A stretch of 64,000 bases of DNA from Azadirachta indica (GCA_022749755.1 CM040441.1:10975475-11039474); one strand, 5' to 3'; positions 1 to 15,000 are shown, counted from the first letter of the stretch. Notes: generated by a model not told the origin, from the letters alone. Translations and numbers: made by a program.

Positions 1-169
1 ACTATAAAACAGGCAAACAGAATGAGCTATTATTTTGTGGCTGTTTGAAACAGTTGACGTTTAAAAATATTTTGTAGAATGATCTGTTGTCAGTAAGTGT
101 TTTCAGCTTTCAATCTCCGGACCACTTTGTTCTTATTTTCAATTTGTATTTTCTTTTTTCTGTTTTCAG

Positions 170-3100
170 GCAGTTAGAGCACATCGTTCTTGTGCATTAC
201 AGAGAAGTGAAAGAGGTATTTTTGCAGCAATAATTGGTCTTCATGTTTACCTTGCCTGTTTGTTTTATTTTTGTATTTTTGGAATTTCTAGGACGTTGTG
301 CATATAGATATTCAATCCTTAAGGAACACTTTCCAAAGACCATTTTCCCAGCTTCTGTAGCATGAAACACTTGTCAGTGTACTCGTGACAAACCATCATT
401 AATACATTCTTTGACCTTTCTGGGATTTCATAAATGTCATTGTCAGTGTGAATTCATGGATGCATGCTGTGCAGGGTTACAAGTCTGGTGTCTCCCGTTT
501 GGTGGCTGACCCAGGATCACAGATTGAAAGCCCTCAAACTAGTTCAGCTCGCTCCTTGGTGCAAGCAAACTCACCTGCTCCCACTGCTCATACTTCTCAT
601 GCATCAGGCCTGAATAAAATTGATTGGAATGGACAAGCATTATCTTCAGAGTTTGAGGATGTGGATTCTGGGAATGGTCCCGGAGCTCATTCTCTTGCTC
701 AGCCTATCTATGGTTCCATGCCGCAAAATGCTTCTTTAGTTGCAGCTGGTAAGGGACATTAATATGCTCGATCTAATAGTATTAAAATTTCTTGAATGAT
801 ATATAAAATATACATGATATATATTTTTTCATCTTGCACTTGCTATGGAACATTTGAAATGATGAAAGGACTTTTGTGGTTAAAAGATGATTATGTTATC
901 TTATCAGTTGAAAATGCTGTAGCTGGTTTTGTACCGAGTGACTAATTGTGGTCTTATGCACCCAAGTGTTTTTACAGTCAGTGAAATTCTCTCTCCTGTT
1001 TCTTCAATTAACTCAAATTCTGCAAATTATATATATTATGAACTGCAAAAGCAGCAGTTCATCATGCTTAGGACAATGCATTTTTTTATCATTTCCTAAT
1101 TTATCTGCCATACGGAATGTCTTAGGTTCTATCCTTTCTTCTTTTGGAATCATCATTGATCAAAGCAGGTATTTCTTTGTCCTCTCAGGACTTCCTGATT
1201 TATCAAGACATCCTCCTGGTTCGTGGTTTGCTGGAACCAAGTTTAACCATGGCACTGGATCATCTATGTGGACTCAAATACTAAGTTCAAGCAGAAATGC
1301 TTTCAATGTTCTTGACCAGCAGCAGAAGTTTTATATTGAACAACCAGGTGGAGCTGATTTCACAAAAAATAAGCTAACTGATGCTAGATTGGATAGTAAT
1401 AGTGCTGTCACAAATATTGGAACATCTGGTGATAAGTTAATCACTGATGTAGATGTGCCTGCAGTCATGCCATCATCTCAAGGTGCATCTCAGGTATGTT
1501 GTTCACTGTCATGGTAGATGTCCAAATTTTTTGAGCTGTAGTCCCTCATCCAGTTTCTTGATTGATTTTGTAATTATTAATATTTCTTTATGAAATACTT
1601 GAGATCAATGATTTTGTATTTGTTTAGTTTGAATGGTGGGTATGATTATGGCCAACAGTCTTGAAAATTTTTTTTAATTGGAGGACTCTTCTTTTCTTTT
1701 TTCGGATAAAGGTTTGGATGGAGTGAGAAATCTCACCCGCAAAACACCAAACCCTTACCCCCTATTTTTACTAGAACTTGGATGGCCCGGGAGCGTCAAA
1801 TGTGCCCTAGACCACCCAAACTACGCCCAGAGGGCAATTCAAGGACTCAATAATCTTATCAATGTCAACCATCATCCTGTTTGTGTTTAGGTTTTACTGA
1901 ATCAATGCATCTTACTCTAGCTGATCTTCTTTGATGTTTCTTTGTGTGAAATCTTACCAGTTGCTGTATTATTGCATGTCACAGGTTCCCCTGGAGCACG
2001 ATTTCAATTTGAGTAATCACCAGTGTCAAACTTTTTCTGTCCCCGAGACGACAGTTGCTTCCGTCGCTCAGGCTGAGAACAAACCAAAGGATGAATTGGG
2101 AGAGCTGAAGAAACTTGACAGTTTTGGCAGATGGATGGATCAAGAAATTGGTGGAGATTGTGATGATTCCTTGATGGCTTCAGATTCTGGAAATTACTGG
2201 AATACACTTGATACTGAGAATGACGACAAGGAAGTATCCAGTTTGTCACACCATATGCAGTTGGAGATAGATTCACTTGGCCCTTCTCTTTCTCAGGAGC
2301 AGCTTTTCAGTATTCGCGATTTCTCACCAGATTGGGCTTACTCTGGAGTTGAAACAAAGGTATGGCATGCTTAGCTCTGATAGAGCACATGTCATTGCTT
2401 AATGCATTCTCAAGTTATTGATGCCAAGAGAAAATGAGTTATAAAAGCATGCTAATCTATAATGGCTAATTTGTCAGGTTTTGATCATAGGCATGTTTTT
2501 GGGCAACAAAAAGCTATCAAGTGATACCAGATGGAGCTGTATGTTTGGTGAAATTGAAGTCCCTGCTGAAGTCTTGACAGATAATGTTATACGATGTCAA
2601 GCTCCTTCACATGCTCCTGGGCGTGTTCCATTTTATATCACCTGCAGCAACAGATTAGCATGCAGTGAGGTGAGGGAGTTTGAATATCAGGAAAAACCAG
2701 ACAAAGTTGCAATATCTATGGCTGTTAAAAGCTCACCAGAGGAGGAAGTTTTCTTCCAAACACGTTTAGCAAAAATTTTGTATTTAGACCCACAGAGGAA
2801 GCAGTTAGATTGTGCTATTGAAGAATGTGATAGATGTAAGCTCAAAAATGCCATATATTCGATGAGCGGCACCAGAGAGAAGGATTGGCAACAGGTGGAA
2901 GAGACTTCTATGGTCTTTGACGATGCAAATTGTAGAGATAAATTGATTCAGAATTTACTGAGGGACAGACTTTGCGAATGGTTGATCTGGAAAATTCATG
3001 AAGGAGGTAAAGGTCCGCATGTTACTGATGATGGTGGGCAAGGAGTTTTACACTTGGCAGCTGCTCTTGGCTATGCATGGGCCATAAGCCCCGTAATTGC

Positions 3101-5325
3101 TGCTGGTGTCAGTCCCAATTTCAGAGATGTACGAGGAAGAACAGCACTTCATTGGGCATCTTATTTTGGCAGGTCAGGCTGCTACCATAAAGTTCTCTTC
3201 TCACATATTTCAAGTTTCTAGGCTTTATTACCTTTTTCCCCTTTTGATGCTATTCTAAGAGATTTCATAGTATATATATTGCCAGTGCTGCCACTGATAT
3301 TTTTGGAGATTTAATTCGCAACAGTTTTTCTCTGCTATGGAAAAATTATTTTTTAGGTATGTAGATATTTTCTGTCATGCATTTCCTCCCAAGATCAGAA
3401 CTTGGTACAACTTTTTTCTCATAAAGCTGTTCTTTTTATGTATTTCTGGTAGATGTTGGAGATGATTTTGGTTATCCATCTGTTTGTGGTTATAACTGTT
3501 GATTTCTGAGGTGGTGATTTACAGATGAAACTAAAAGTTCCATTTTCATAAAATGCTCCATCCGAAAAGGAGAAAGTATCTAAATCTAGATGTTGGATCA
3601 ACATCTTGGCAGAGTTGAAATTCTTGCATTAAATTGCTTTGTAGTCTGCACAAAACAGATTTTTGTGCCTTCTCTATGCTCAACCATGATATTGGCCTTT
3701 TTTTCCGCTGAAAACATGATTGAAAGAATCATTAACGATTTCTTACCCAAATTTTTAATGTAATTTGTTTGTCGGTATACTGACATTACTGTTTCTTCTC
3801 CCTTTTTGCCAGAGAGGAGACAGTTATTGCACTTGTTAAATTGGGTGCAGCTCCAGGTGCAGTTGAAGATCCAACACCAGCATTTCCTGGAGGACAAACT
3901 GCTGCTGATTTAGCATCAAAAAGAGGACATAAAGGAATTGCTGGATACTTAGCAGAAGCAGATTTAACCAGTCATCTTTCTTCATTGACTGTCAATGAAA
4001 ATGGAATGGACAATATTTCTGCAACAATTGCAGCAGACAAGGCTATTGAAACTGCAGCCCAAGCCGGCGCACGCTCAAACGTGGCAGTTGCTGAGCAGCT
4101 TGCTTTGAAAGGGTCGCTTGCTGCTGTTAGGAAATCAGCACATGCAGCTGCTCTGATTCAGCAAGCCTTCCGAGCTCGTTCTTTCCGTCACCGACAATCA
4201 ACTCAGAGCAGTGACGATGTTTCTGAAGTTTCAGTTGACCTAGTTGCTCTTGGCTCTTTAAACAAGGTTCAAAAGATGAGTCATTTTGAAGATTATTTGC
4301 ATTTTGCCGCTGTAAGGATTCAACAAAAATATCGCGGCTGGAAAGGAAGAAAAGACTTTTTGAAGATACGCAACCGTATAGTAAAACTCCAGGTACTAGC
4401 GCATATATTAATGGTGCTTTTCATGCTTTTTCTTTCTTTATACAGATAGAACTCTGGTTACTTGAGACTTATTGTAACCTTTGGCAAGGGTTGCAAGTTC
4501 CTTTGGTTACCTTGTTCACATATTTTGGGACAATACTAACTGTATTGCTATGTCTTAAAAGTTTAACCAGTAATTTCCCCTGTTGCTGTTTGGTTTTGAG
4601 AAGTTGCACATCAAAATGTGGAATACTTAAATTTTTGTCTGTTTTGTTTACATTACTCTCAGGCTCATGTGAGAGGACATCAAGTACGAAAGCAATATAA
4701 AAAGGTTGTTTGGTCTGTTAGCATTGTGGAGAAAGCAATATTACGTTGGAGGAGGAGAGGAGCAGGTTTGCGAGGATTTCGAGTGGAAAACACAACTGCC
4801 AATGTGGCATCCGGAATTGATAAAACAGATGAATATGAATTTCTACGTATTGGCCGGAAGCAGAAATTTGCTGGAGTTGAAAAGGCTTTAGAAAGAGTCA
4901 AATCAATGGTTCGTAACCCAGAAGCACGTGACCAGTACATGAGATTGGTTGCAAAATTTGAAAATTTTAAAGTAAGTGCTCGCATATTCATTTTTTTAAC
5001 TTTATCCTCAAATCCTATCAAAGTTTTAAAGATGAAACCTTTCACTTTAAGTTTTGGTTGTTCATCAAAGGTTGGTTCATTACTCTGCTAGTAGTAGTTT
5101 CTAAATATGAATATGGAACAAGTTATATCTAAAATAAACTACACTCAAAATCTTTTTTTTTTTTTTCCTCCTGCTGATGTTTAATTTGATTTTGAAGTTT
5201 TAAGCTGATTATGCTTTCTTGATATTGAATAGATGTACGACAAAGGAAATAGTGCAACGGCAGCGGGTGAAGATACTCTGAAGAGCACAAAAAAGGACAA
5301 TTTGCATGCAAACGTAGCTGATTAA
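170..5325 (+). CDS. CAMTA6: Calmodulin-binding transcription activator, CAMTA5/6 type (5' end outside window)
   Basis: Calcium/calmodulin-responsive nuclear transcription factor. Exons: 170-215, 475-748, 1189-1493, 1985-2359, 2478-3172, 3813-4392, 4663-4971, 5233-5325; all are GT-AG and phase-consistent, giving 891 residues inside the window. The first exon supplies only the end of the CG-1 DNA-binding domain (EHIVLVHYREVKE), so most of CG-1 lies to the left. Then, in window residue numbers, come a low-complexity linker, a TIG/IPT fold (about 310-395, from FSIRDFSPDW), ankyrin repeats (about 515-610, GVLHLAAALG and GRTALHWASYFGR), IQ-like helices (AALIQQAFRARS about 677, AAVRIQQKYRGW about 730, then QAHVRGHQVRKQY), and a basic amphipathic calmodulin-binding segment VVWSVSIVEKAILRWRRR (about 773-790). 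The segment HLSSLTVNENGMDNISATIA and the overall organisation match CAMTA5/6 rather than CAMTA1-3. The choice of 6 over 5 rests on remembered Arabidopsis synteny only. Confidence 0.93.
475..748 (+). other. CAMTA second exon in window (linker after CG-1)
   Basis: A 274-nt exon (phase 0 to phase 1) that starts GYKSGVSRLV directly after the CG-1 end. It encodes a Ser/Pro-rich linker of the kind that follows CG-1 in CAMTAs. It is listed because it fixes the reading frame across the partial 5' end. Confidence 0.8.
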
Positions 5326-6095
5326 TGATCCAGTGAATGTCAGTATGGAATCCAAGGTTTTACTAATAGTTTGGCTAACTTGCATTACTTGGAGGTTTGT
5401 TGACTAAATTAAGAGAACCCAAAAAAAAAAAAGAAAAAAAGAAAAGAAAAGACAAAGGAACCGTAGGATGGGGGATTGTACATGTGTTTATTTCCTTGAG
5501 AATAACATTAGTCAATTTTTACCTAATGTAGGTTTGGTTTATGGAAGAGAACTGAATCCAGCCAGTCCAATTGATTGAAATGTAAGGAAATTGAAATGGT
5601 TGTAGTAACGATTAGTACTAGTTCTCTTTTACTTACCAGAAATTTTATTAGCAGTTCTAATTTTTGTCTTTTTTTTTTATTAAATTCTTTTTTACTACTT
5701 AGCGGCTAGTGCAACATGTGTGAATATTAGTGCAGCTATGTCACAATCATATACTAGTAATATTCATCAATTTGTACTTGATAATTTGTGTAAAGAATTT
5801 ATATTATATTTTCTACCATTATTCTTGATTTCTAAAATATTATATTATTCTTTGATTAATTTATATTATGGCATTAATGAATGTTAGAAGTTCGGACTTG
5901 TATGCCAAAATTTTCAGTGGAAAATCATTAGAAACCATGTGAGATCATTCCTCTTCTAAGAGAAGTAGAAGGGAGACAGGAATATGCGGATTTACACATG
6001 ATCTAAAAAGAACGACAACTCGGAGGTAAAACAAACCAAATGACTCTAGAAACGCGCTGCACACGTCGCCATACAAACAGGAAAATTGCAGAAAC
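5326..6095. other. Convergent intergenic stretch, CAMTA and POK1 3' ends
   Basis: This holds the two facing 3' untranslated regions. It is AT-rich, with an A-rich run near 5420-5450, and contains no reading frame or RNA gene that I can support. Confidence 0.6.
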
Positions 6096-9000
6096 TCAAC
6101 TCTGAATTCGTTCCATGCCGAGTCTTTCTAAGACATGGTATCTGCAGTGAAAGCTGAAAACAAAAAAGAGAGCATTTACAAATTAATAAACCATGAACCA
6201 TTTTAAAAGCATATGTAACAACGAATGCTGTTTGTATTAACTCGATAAAGGTTAAACTCACACCATTTTCATTTCAGGCTGATGTGAAGTCGTTTGTCTT
6301 AAGACAAAGTGAATCTCTTTATACATTCAAAGAACACACTACCACTGGAATGTGTCTTCCATGGATGGGGCATTTGTAGTAATCAAGCTAGGCCTTTGGC
6401 TTCCTGTTAGTCAACATTTATCAATATGTTTAAGTTATAAAGCATTCCACAGGTAATCTTTAAAATTAAAAAAAAAATGAAAAATCTTTTTTCTTTTGCA
6501 GACATGAGCATATTGATACTAAAAACAACTTTGTTATCTTTAAATAATTGTGCGTCACTTTAAATTTGTATTTTATGAACGTTGGCTGTTAAAAATTGTC
6601 ATATTATATATAGCTTGGAACATGCCACGATTCCATCCCCATAACATAACCAAACAAAACACGTACCTATATTTTGCTTCAAAGCCATTTACACGAGTTT
6701 TGTCAATACTACCAGCTCTGCGATATTGAGCAAGTTCACCGTTCACTCGAGAAAGAAGCCTTTCCGACTGCCCCAAACTCTTGTTGAAATCGGTACTATC
6801 AGCATCACCCAGTTTCAGCAAACCACTCTCCTGCAAAATCATATGTAGTTGAGCACATATGATTATGAAGTAATCAATGCAATGAAAATTTGGTATTGCA
6901 TACTATATTATACGTGCCTTAATCTTGGAGGTTTGCTTTTGTTGAATTTGTTCCTGGGCACTTTGCCCAGTGCCGATAAGTGTTTTCACCGTATCATCCA
7001 GCTCTGCGATTCTCCTCAGTAAATTAGTTTTGTCCATCTGCAGAAAGAGTAGATAGCGTTAAGAGAATCTATTGAATAAACGTTACAAATCCAAATTTTA
7101 ACGGCATTTAGAATCACACGCACTTTTAACATTTCATTCTGTGCTGAAAGCAACTGATCCCGCTCTTTAAGTTGCTCTAGACTAATCTGGGCAGCGAGTA
7201 TATCTGCTTCTTTCTTATCTAATTCTGATGTGCAACTGCGGTTACAAAAGGACACAAATTGAAACAAATATCACTAAATCAACGTTTATTCTAAATTGTA
7301 CTACTTCCAAAGTGGAAAGCAGTCGAAAAGATATGCAAAGATGCCACTATGGCTGTAATTCTCAAGTCACTTTACCCAACTAACAGACGGAATTGTCTGA
7401 AAATGATACGATAAAATTAATTCAAAATTTAATAAAGAATGATAAAATCACCTGTAACTATAATTTTTTTAATTAAATTTTTCCAAAAAAAAAAAAGGTA
7501 ACAATTTGTTCTGCTCACCTCTCTCTTTCGTGAATGAGATCCTCGATCTGTTTCCTTAAATTAAGGATTACGTGCTCCTAGCCAATTGCATAAAAACTAT
7601 ATCAGCACTAGAAAAATTCCACAGAAGTAGTAAGCAAAACTTAGGCGACATTAATTAACCTTTGCAAGGATCTCTTCCGTCTGCTGATGAGCGGCCAACA
7701 CTAATTTTTGAACGTGTTCCTGGTCTATCAAGTTCTAGAATTTACCAAGAAGAGAGAGAACGTTGATTAGCAGTTGCACAAATGACAAATCAACATTCAT
7801 GCTTTAGAATCATAGAATGAAACTTACTGCATAATTAGTCATATCCAATTTCACACCAAGTAAATCACGAATGACATCATGTGTCATGTTTTCTACTACA
7901 GCCAACCTTGTGTTCAGCATGCAAACCTGATCCAGTAGTAGAATACAAGATTAAATTCTTGGCATTGCACCATGCATAGTAGAATGCAGACTTTACAACA
8001 GCACAAAAACTTCCATGGAGCCCAGTTGAGTGAAACGGATACTTAACCTCTTTTTGCCGAGAAGCAGCCAATGCCTCTAGCTCTTCTATACGAAGCCTGG
8101 CTGCTGACAACTCTTGATCCTTCTCCAAATTCATCTGCTGAACCACACTTGCAATGCATCTGAATGGTGAGCTTGAACCTCTTGTCCTTGTTGAGTTTTT
8201 CTCAGTTTTATCATGTGCGGGTGTTGTCGATGTTGGGTTGGATATATTTGTTTTCATTTCACGAATCATCGACTCCAGAGTCTTGTACTGTTTCAAAGTG
8301 TGGGTAAAATCAAATTTCATAATGTCAAATATTCAACATGTATTATAAATTACTACAAGTCAGAAGCTGACATGATTTTCCCGTCTACCAAGTATCAGAT
8401 ATTAGGTTTGCTGCTAGGTATTTTAAAGGCAATACAGGTATTACTGTATGGCTTTCTATTCTTACCGATGTCCGTATATGTCAAAATTTAATGAATGCTG
8501 GATCATGAGGCATTATGCTGAAGCTATAGATCAGATTAACATGAGTTCGCATGGTATGGTTCTTAGTATTTCACTATTTACCTTATAGTACATATTTAAA
8601 TAATCAACTTGGACTGGGTATTGAAAATTGTACCTTCTGTTGGTACTGTGTCGCCTGGGCTTCAGAATGCAATACAACTTCCGAGATGTAATCTTTGCAT
8701 TTCTTGATCTTCAAAATAAAGAAAACTATATTATTGGAAAATAGAGAAAGCAAATGATGAGAATTAGGATGGATTATACACTGGACGTGTGGGTTGGGAT
8801 GAAACCTCTTCATTCTGTTCTGCTCTCTCTCTCTCCAGAAGCCTTATTCGTTGCTCTGCCTCGTGAAGTTGCAGTAGTGTATCTTGCAGTTGCCTGCACC
8901 AAAACCACTTTTTCAATCAAACTCAAGGCAACAGCAACAACCAGAAATCCCAAGAGAGAAAGCAAGCAAGTTCTGACCTGGACATATGATCTTCAGTACG

Positions 9001-12000
9001 ATCACCATTTATGTTTTCTGCTTCTATGCCATTGACTCTTTCAACTGAAGACAATCTTCGTCTCAGAGCTTGAATTTCCACTTCTAATGAATCTCTGATA
9101 AAATGATGCCTTTCCATCTCCTCATTCATTTCATACACCTGAGAGAAAAAACATGTCATTTCAATTATCTTGGAGCAAAAAACGGGGTTCATACTAATGT
9201 TTTGAGCATGTAAATCTTGAAGCTTTGAGCAGCAAAGAATTGGCACAATTTCCAGAATCTATTTCTCATCAATGCACCATTAACTTTTTAATTGAAGACT
9301 GTGTCAAAGGGCTAACCTTTTTCTCCAATACATTAATGGTACACTCAAGCTCCTCAACAGAATGTTCCAGAATCTTGACCTCCTCTTCCTTCTGCTCAGC
9401 ATTTATTTTACTGGCCTCTGACTCCTAGTAGAAAACAGAAGTGGAATATAGAAGGCTGTCAAAATGCCGATATTTGAATTAAACAGAACAAGTTTTCATA
9501 TAATACCTGGCGAGCTTCAACTACAATAGCCTCATTTTCATCAACTAATGCATAGGCCAATTCAAGCTTATGATTCAGGGAGTAAACTTCTTCACAGAGT
9601 TGATCTCTCTGACAACTGGCTTTCCTTAACTCCTCCTCAAAGCTTTCAACTTCTTCACGGAGTTTGTCTCTATCAGCAGTGGCTTCCCTCAAATCTTCTG
9701 CAATGCCTTCAACTGAACTGAGTAACCGTCTATCCTCTGAAGTTCGATGAAGAATTTCTTTCTCCAATCCTTTGATCACCTCCTTTTGTTCTTCCAATTG
9801 TGCTTCAGCTTCAGATTTTTTGAGATAGAGGTCTTTCAAAAGCACCCTCAAGTCAGCATTTTGGTCAGACAAAGAATCTATAGTTTCTTTAGCCAGCTCA
9901 AGATTAGAATTTGACATGAGCAGAGCATTGTCAATGTCTGTCAAACTATTTTCAAGTTTCTTATGCTGAAGCAACAGCTCATCAAGCTCACTCGTCTTCA
10001 TATCTAGCTCATGTCTGACTTGGCTCAGGGTTAGGAAAAGCTTTTCGGTTTCATCTTTGATGTCCTTTTTCTTAGAGGCTGATTCCTGCAACAAGCTAAA
10101 GTCAAAAAGTAAACCCTGCAATAAAACTTCTTTCCTTTCCAGTTCTTTCTTAAGAGACAGGTTCTTGTATAATTGATCACTATTTGACAGGCAAAGTTCT
10201 CCCTCTTCCAAGTTTGTGACTTGTTCTCCATGATCCTCATACTCTGCACTTTCCTTATGAGTAATCAACATGTCTTCTTGACCTCTCAAGCAAATCTGTG
10301 GCGAAATATTTGTTAGTTTGTAATTTTCTTGCTGTCTGACTGGATGATAACCAGATTCCACATTTCTAGGCATAAATTCTTCCAGATGGCATAGGTAAAG
10401 AACAAACTGTTCAAGTCCTTTCTCTAATATTATGGAGAAAATATCTTCCTGTGATAATTTCGAATTGCAGATGAAGTGCTGCATCTCCTTCCCCATTGAT
10501 ACCACATCTGAATATAATTCTTTAAACCTGTCGTCCACTTCTTTCTGTACTTGCAAGAAGCACTGTTCAAGCAAGGACAATGAGTTCACCATCACTGACA
10601 TACTAGAATGGATGTGATCCATAAGTAGTTCATTCTCCTCTTCTTTCAAACTTATTGAAAATTTAAGTTGCTCAATTTCATCAATTAACCTTACTTTCTC
10701 CGCCATCAATTGGGTGCCAGCTTGGCTCCATGTATCATTCAATTGTTTTGCCTTGTCATTTGCTTTCAGCAATGCATTTAACATATAATCGGCTTCTCTC
10801 ATGGTTTCACGGGCTTCTTCAAATTTGCTAAAGAAGCTGCTGGCATGATTATTTTTCTCATTAGCAATTGCCTGCATGTCAGAAGATATTACACATGATA
10901 AAGAAGTGCTCTTGTTCAAGCACAATCAAATAATTAAAAACTTCCATGTAATTATTTACATTCGAAGAAACAAAAATCATCACAACAACCAAAACCAGGC
11001 AGTTCAAATGACACTGCACCTCTGTGGAATTAGCACAGCCTGCTTCATCTGTCTCTGTCATCACCCCAAAAGACGGAACTGTTTGTGTCATCCCTGGTAT
11101 GACATATTTGCTAAGTAAGTATTTTTCATATAGGTTTTCTTGCAATTATTTACAAAGAGAAACATAAAAAAAAAAAAAAAAAAAGAAGAATATATGTACC
11201 TTCCATGAAAGGATAAGCTCCAGCATTATTCTCATTGAGATGAACGCTTAACTGAAAATAAAGTTTCTTGAAAGCATCAAATGCCATTTCCAACTCCTTT
11301 CTCAGGTCAAATGTCATTGCTTCACCATTAACTGACCTCTTCAATACCTTCTTTACCTTATCTGAGTTTTCAGGATCAAGTTTAGGTGCCAAGCCTCCTT
11401 GAAATTTTGAGTCCATTATGTCTTCAGTTTCTTTTGAACAAAACTTAGAGAAGTATGAACATGAGGATCTTTCAGAACTTCTTTCTGAAGCAACACTTTC
11501 AGTTGAATAATCTGAGATGGATGTAGAACAATCAACAGTCCATCCATCTACATCGATTAGATCCACATCTTTGGTTGGGAAATCATGCATGCATGATTTT
11601 TTGTTAATAACATCTTCAATGATATGGAGTCTGTCATTTGTTTCAGCTAGTTCATCTTTTATCTGCTGCAGAACGTGAAACTGTTTTTCAAACTTCAAAG
11701 ATCTGTGCTCCTTCAGTGACTGAGTAGCCAGTTCTGAATTCGTTTCATATCCAAGACCAACCTTGTTAGAATCAGATAGCCATTTTACCACCAAGAAAGC
11801 AGCTTCAGCACGTTTTTCTGCTTCAACAATCTGATCCTCCTTTGATTTGAGTTTAATCTCTAGCAGTTTCACCATATTGATTTTCTTATCCAATTTCATT
11901 CTTAACCGGATTACCTCTTCTGTGCTTTCTTCATTATCCGGATGTCGAAATTCATTCAAAGCAATCGTTGCACCCTTCAAGGAACTTAATTTATCTTCCA

Positions 12001-15000
12001 TCTCTATTACCATCTTCTGTGCATCTTCCAAGCTTTTTTGCAGAAGTACGATTTTTTCTTCCTGCTCAATGCAAGCTTTTGTGGCCCTTTCAACATTTTC
12101 AGTAATCTCAACATTAAATTGAGGGAACAAACAAACAATACTTTCTATCTGGCCTGAGGCATCTCTCAGGGATCTAGAACCATCTACAAGGAAGTTCGTT
12201 AATTCTAAGCTTGCCTTTTCCCACTCCAAACGAAGTGCTCTTATTTCCTCTTCTTTAGCTGCTATGGTATTTCTTAGACATGTATTTTCTTGAGTCATGC
12301 AACACAATCTTTCATGAAGCTCTAGCTGAAGAGCAGCAACCTCTTCCTGTAAATGAAGAATTGTCCTAGCTGTCTCCATCTCAACTTGCTCACAAACTAA
12401 ATCAACTTGGTGCTGACGAGATAACTGAGATGCCCGATCCTCTTGATATTGACAATTAACCAGTCTGGCATTTTCAAGTTCTTTAGTCAATTTATCCAAT
12501 TTGGCTTGCAAAGAGATTCTAATAATGCCTTCATCTAGCTTTACTTGCTTCTCCAAATCATCCAATTTCAGACAACAGCTTTCATCTTTAAGCACAGAAT
12601 GGCCCTCTGCAAAATCTTTGCTGCTTAACATTTCCATATATCTATGATTCTGCTCCTGCATAAGCTCCAGCTCCCTATATAGATGGACCTGTTCTGATTC
12701 CAGTGCTTCAATCAGCGTTCTAGCATCCTTTAACTCTTTTTCAATATCACTAGGACGCAAAACTGAATCACCTCTCATATTCCGGTCATATTGGTTTTCC
12801 AGAGTTAAATCATCTGCCTGGTTATCAAGTGTCACCTCATAGCCAGAGTCACTTCTGATAGATATTGTTTCAGCCTGTAAAAGAGGTTGCCAACCAAAGA
12901 GTAGACAAAGAATTAAAAAAACAAAGTAAGAAAACAACCCAATATTTCAGGCTTCATCCCATAGGCCTAAAGTCCACCAGTAACAGTACACAATGACATC
13001 ATGGCAATAAAATACCAGTTTGTGTCTGGCACATGCAACAACTAAAGTTTTTGAACGCCTAACATTCGACCAGTTTGTTTCTTTTCTCACCATTGAAGGT
13101 TTGTCTGCTTGCCTAAATTCCTCAGCATCCCTGGAGAAACAATCTGCAATCTGCAAGGCAAGGAAATGATGTAAATTATGCAGGACAAACGCTAAGCCAT
13201 CTCAATAAACCTTATCCCAGTAACTCATTAGTTATACTTACAGAACTTGATGCTTCTTGTCCACAGTGTAGGTACTTTCTCAATTCTGTTTGCAATTCAT
13301 CTACTTCCCTGTTGACATAAACCATGAATAATAGACACGAAATGATCAATTGATATAATGTTTGATCACATTGATAGCATTGACAAAGGAAGAGAAATGA
13401 AATGAATTGCCAATGCAACCACTCATAGAAGATTAACATATTAAGACCATAATCATTGTTACGGAATATTGAGATGGTCTCTCCGCCTTGGATAGTCTGT
13501 TTGAAACTCATTACAAGACTGATATATTTGGCTGCCATTGAGAGGAAAAACTTGATTTGAAATGGTTTAGCATAGGAAAACCAAAACAATCACAGAAGCA
13601 GTCAGCAAAACTGGACCCAAAAATGTTCTTCTGTGCCCCGAACACCCATTTGTGTTGTACACACATTTTTGCACAAGTTGAACTAGGCTAGATATTGATT
13701 AACGAGTAACTAAAATGATAATTTCATCACAATGAGAAAAACTAAATTAGCTGGCCCTAAAAGAAGCTAAATAGGAAATTAGAGGCAAAATGCTGCAGTA
13801 AAATGCCTAATAAAAAGTTCGTCGATTTGAAATATACTTCATCAATTTGGAGTTCATATTCCTGCAATCTTCCAGCTCCTCTGCAGTGTTATTATCCTGC
13901 ATCCAAGGTGACTGTACAGATTAGAAACTAGCAACTACTTAAAAGCTAACACGAGAAACATATCATAAAAATAACTAAATTTATTGCAACCTGGTTTTCA
14001 TGTTTTGCAGAAAATCTATCCTTTCCTCCAATGATATCCGAAAGCTGCAGGTTAGTTAAGATATGCCATCAGAGGCCATTTTGTTTCAGTATTGTACAAG
14101 ATAAGAATGCAATAATGATGATGATAATCTCTGCAAACCTGCTCACGCAATTCTGCTACTTCTGCCTGCAGCATTTCTCGCTCTCCCTGCTCATAGAAGT
14201 TCTGAAACCTGGCATGAAAAGTGATGCAAAAAGAGTCATTCATGTGTGAAAGGAAAAGAAAAAAATTAACTGTTAGCAAATTATTATAGCAGTTACAATT
14301 GAAGCTGCTCAAGAAGTCGAATATTCTCTAAAGCAAAACGTGTCAATTCTGGATTTTTGTCAATCCTCGCTTGAAGCAATTGAATCTCTTCCTTTAAGGC
14401 TTTATTTTCATCCATCAGGTACTTTTCAGCTGACAGAGAGCCATTCACCAGTAATTCAAGTTGTTTGATTTTTTCCTCTCGAAATTTAAACATCATTTTA
14501 GTATGTTGACCATCCTCTTCCCTTTGGCAGACCTGGAATGGATGCTTCAATTGTAAAATAATACCATAAAATATGAATTAAGCTTCAGCACAATGGAGCT
14601 ACATGGTAAAAACATACTCCCAGCATTGATTAAAAAATAATCAGAGTAAGAAAATCACAGAATTATTTGCCATAGCCAGACATACCAAGCGATTCAGGTG
14701 CTCAATTTCAGCCTCTAATTTCTGCGCTGCAGCTTCTGCTATCTTTTCTCTCCTAAGAGCTCCAAGTAACATATCTTGCAGGCGTTTCATCTGATATATG
14801 TACACTGACACTTATTGTTGACTATATCATACCATTCTAAAGAACTAAACTTTGACATGGACATGGAAGTTACCTTCTCATTTTGGAAATTTTGAACCTC
14901 AGTATCCATCATCCCTTCCCCTAGAAAGCTATTTTTCTTTAAAATGTCTTGCAGTATAGGTTCTTTAATTCCTGGTCCACAGCTTGAAGGAGACCTCACA

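Noticed and set aside
948..1188. Extension of the open frame upstream of CAMTA exon 1189-1493
   Set aside because: The acceptor at 1187-1188 with the phase-1 join to 748 gives a continuous protein; the upstream part is intron.
1678..1890. 70-codon open frame within a CAMTA intron
   Set aside because: The flanking exons join perfectly in frame without it; kept only as a possible inserted fragment.
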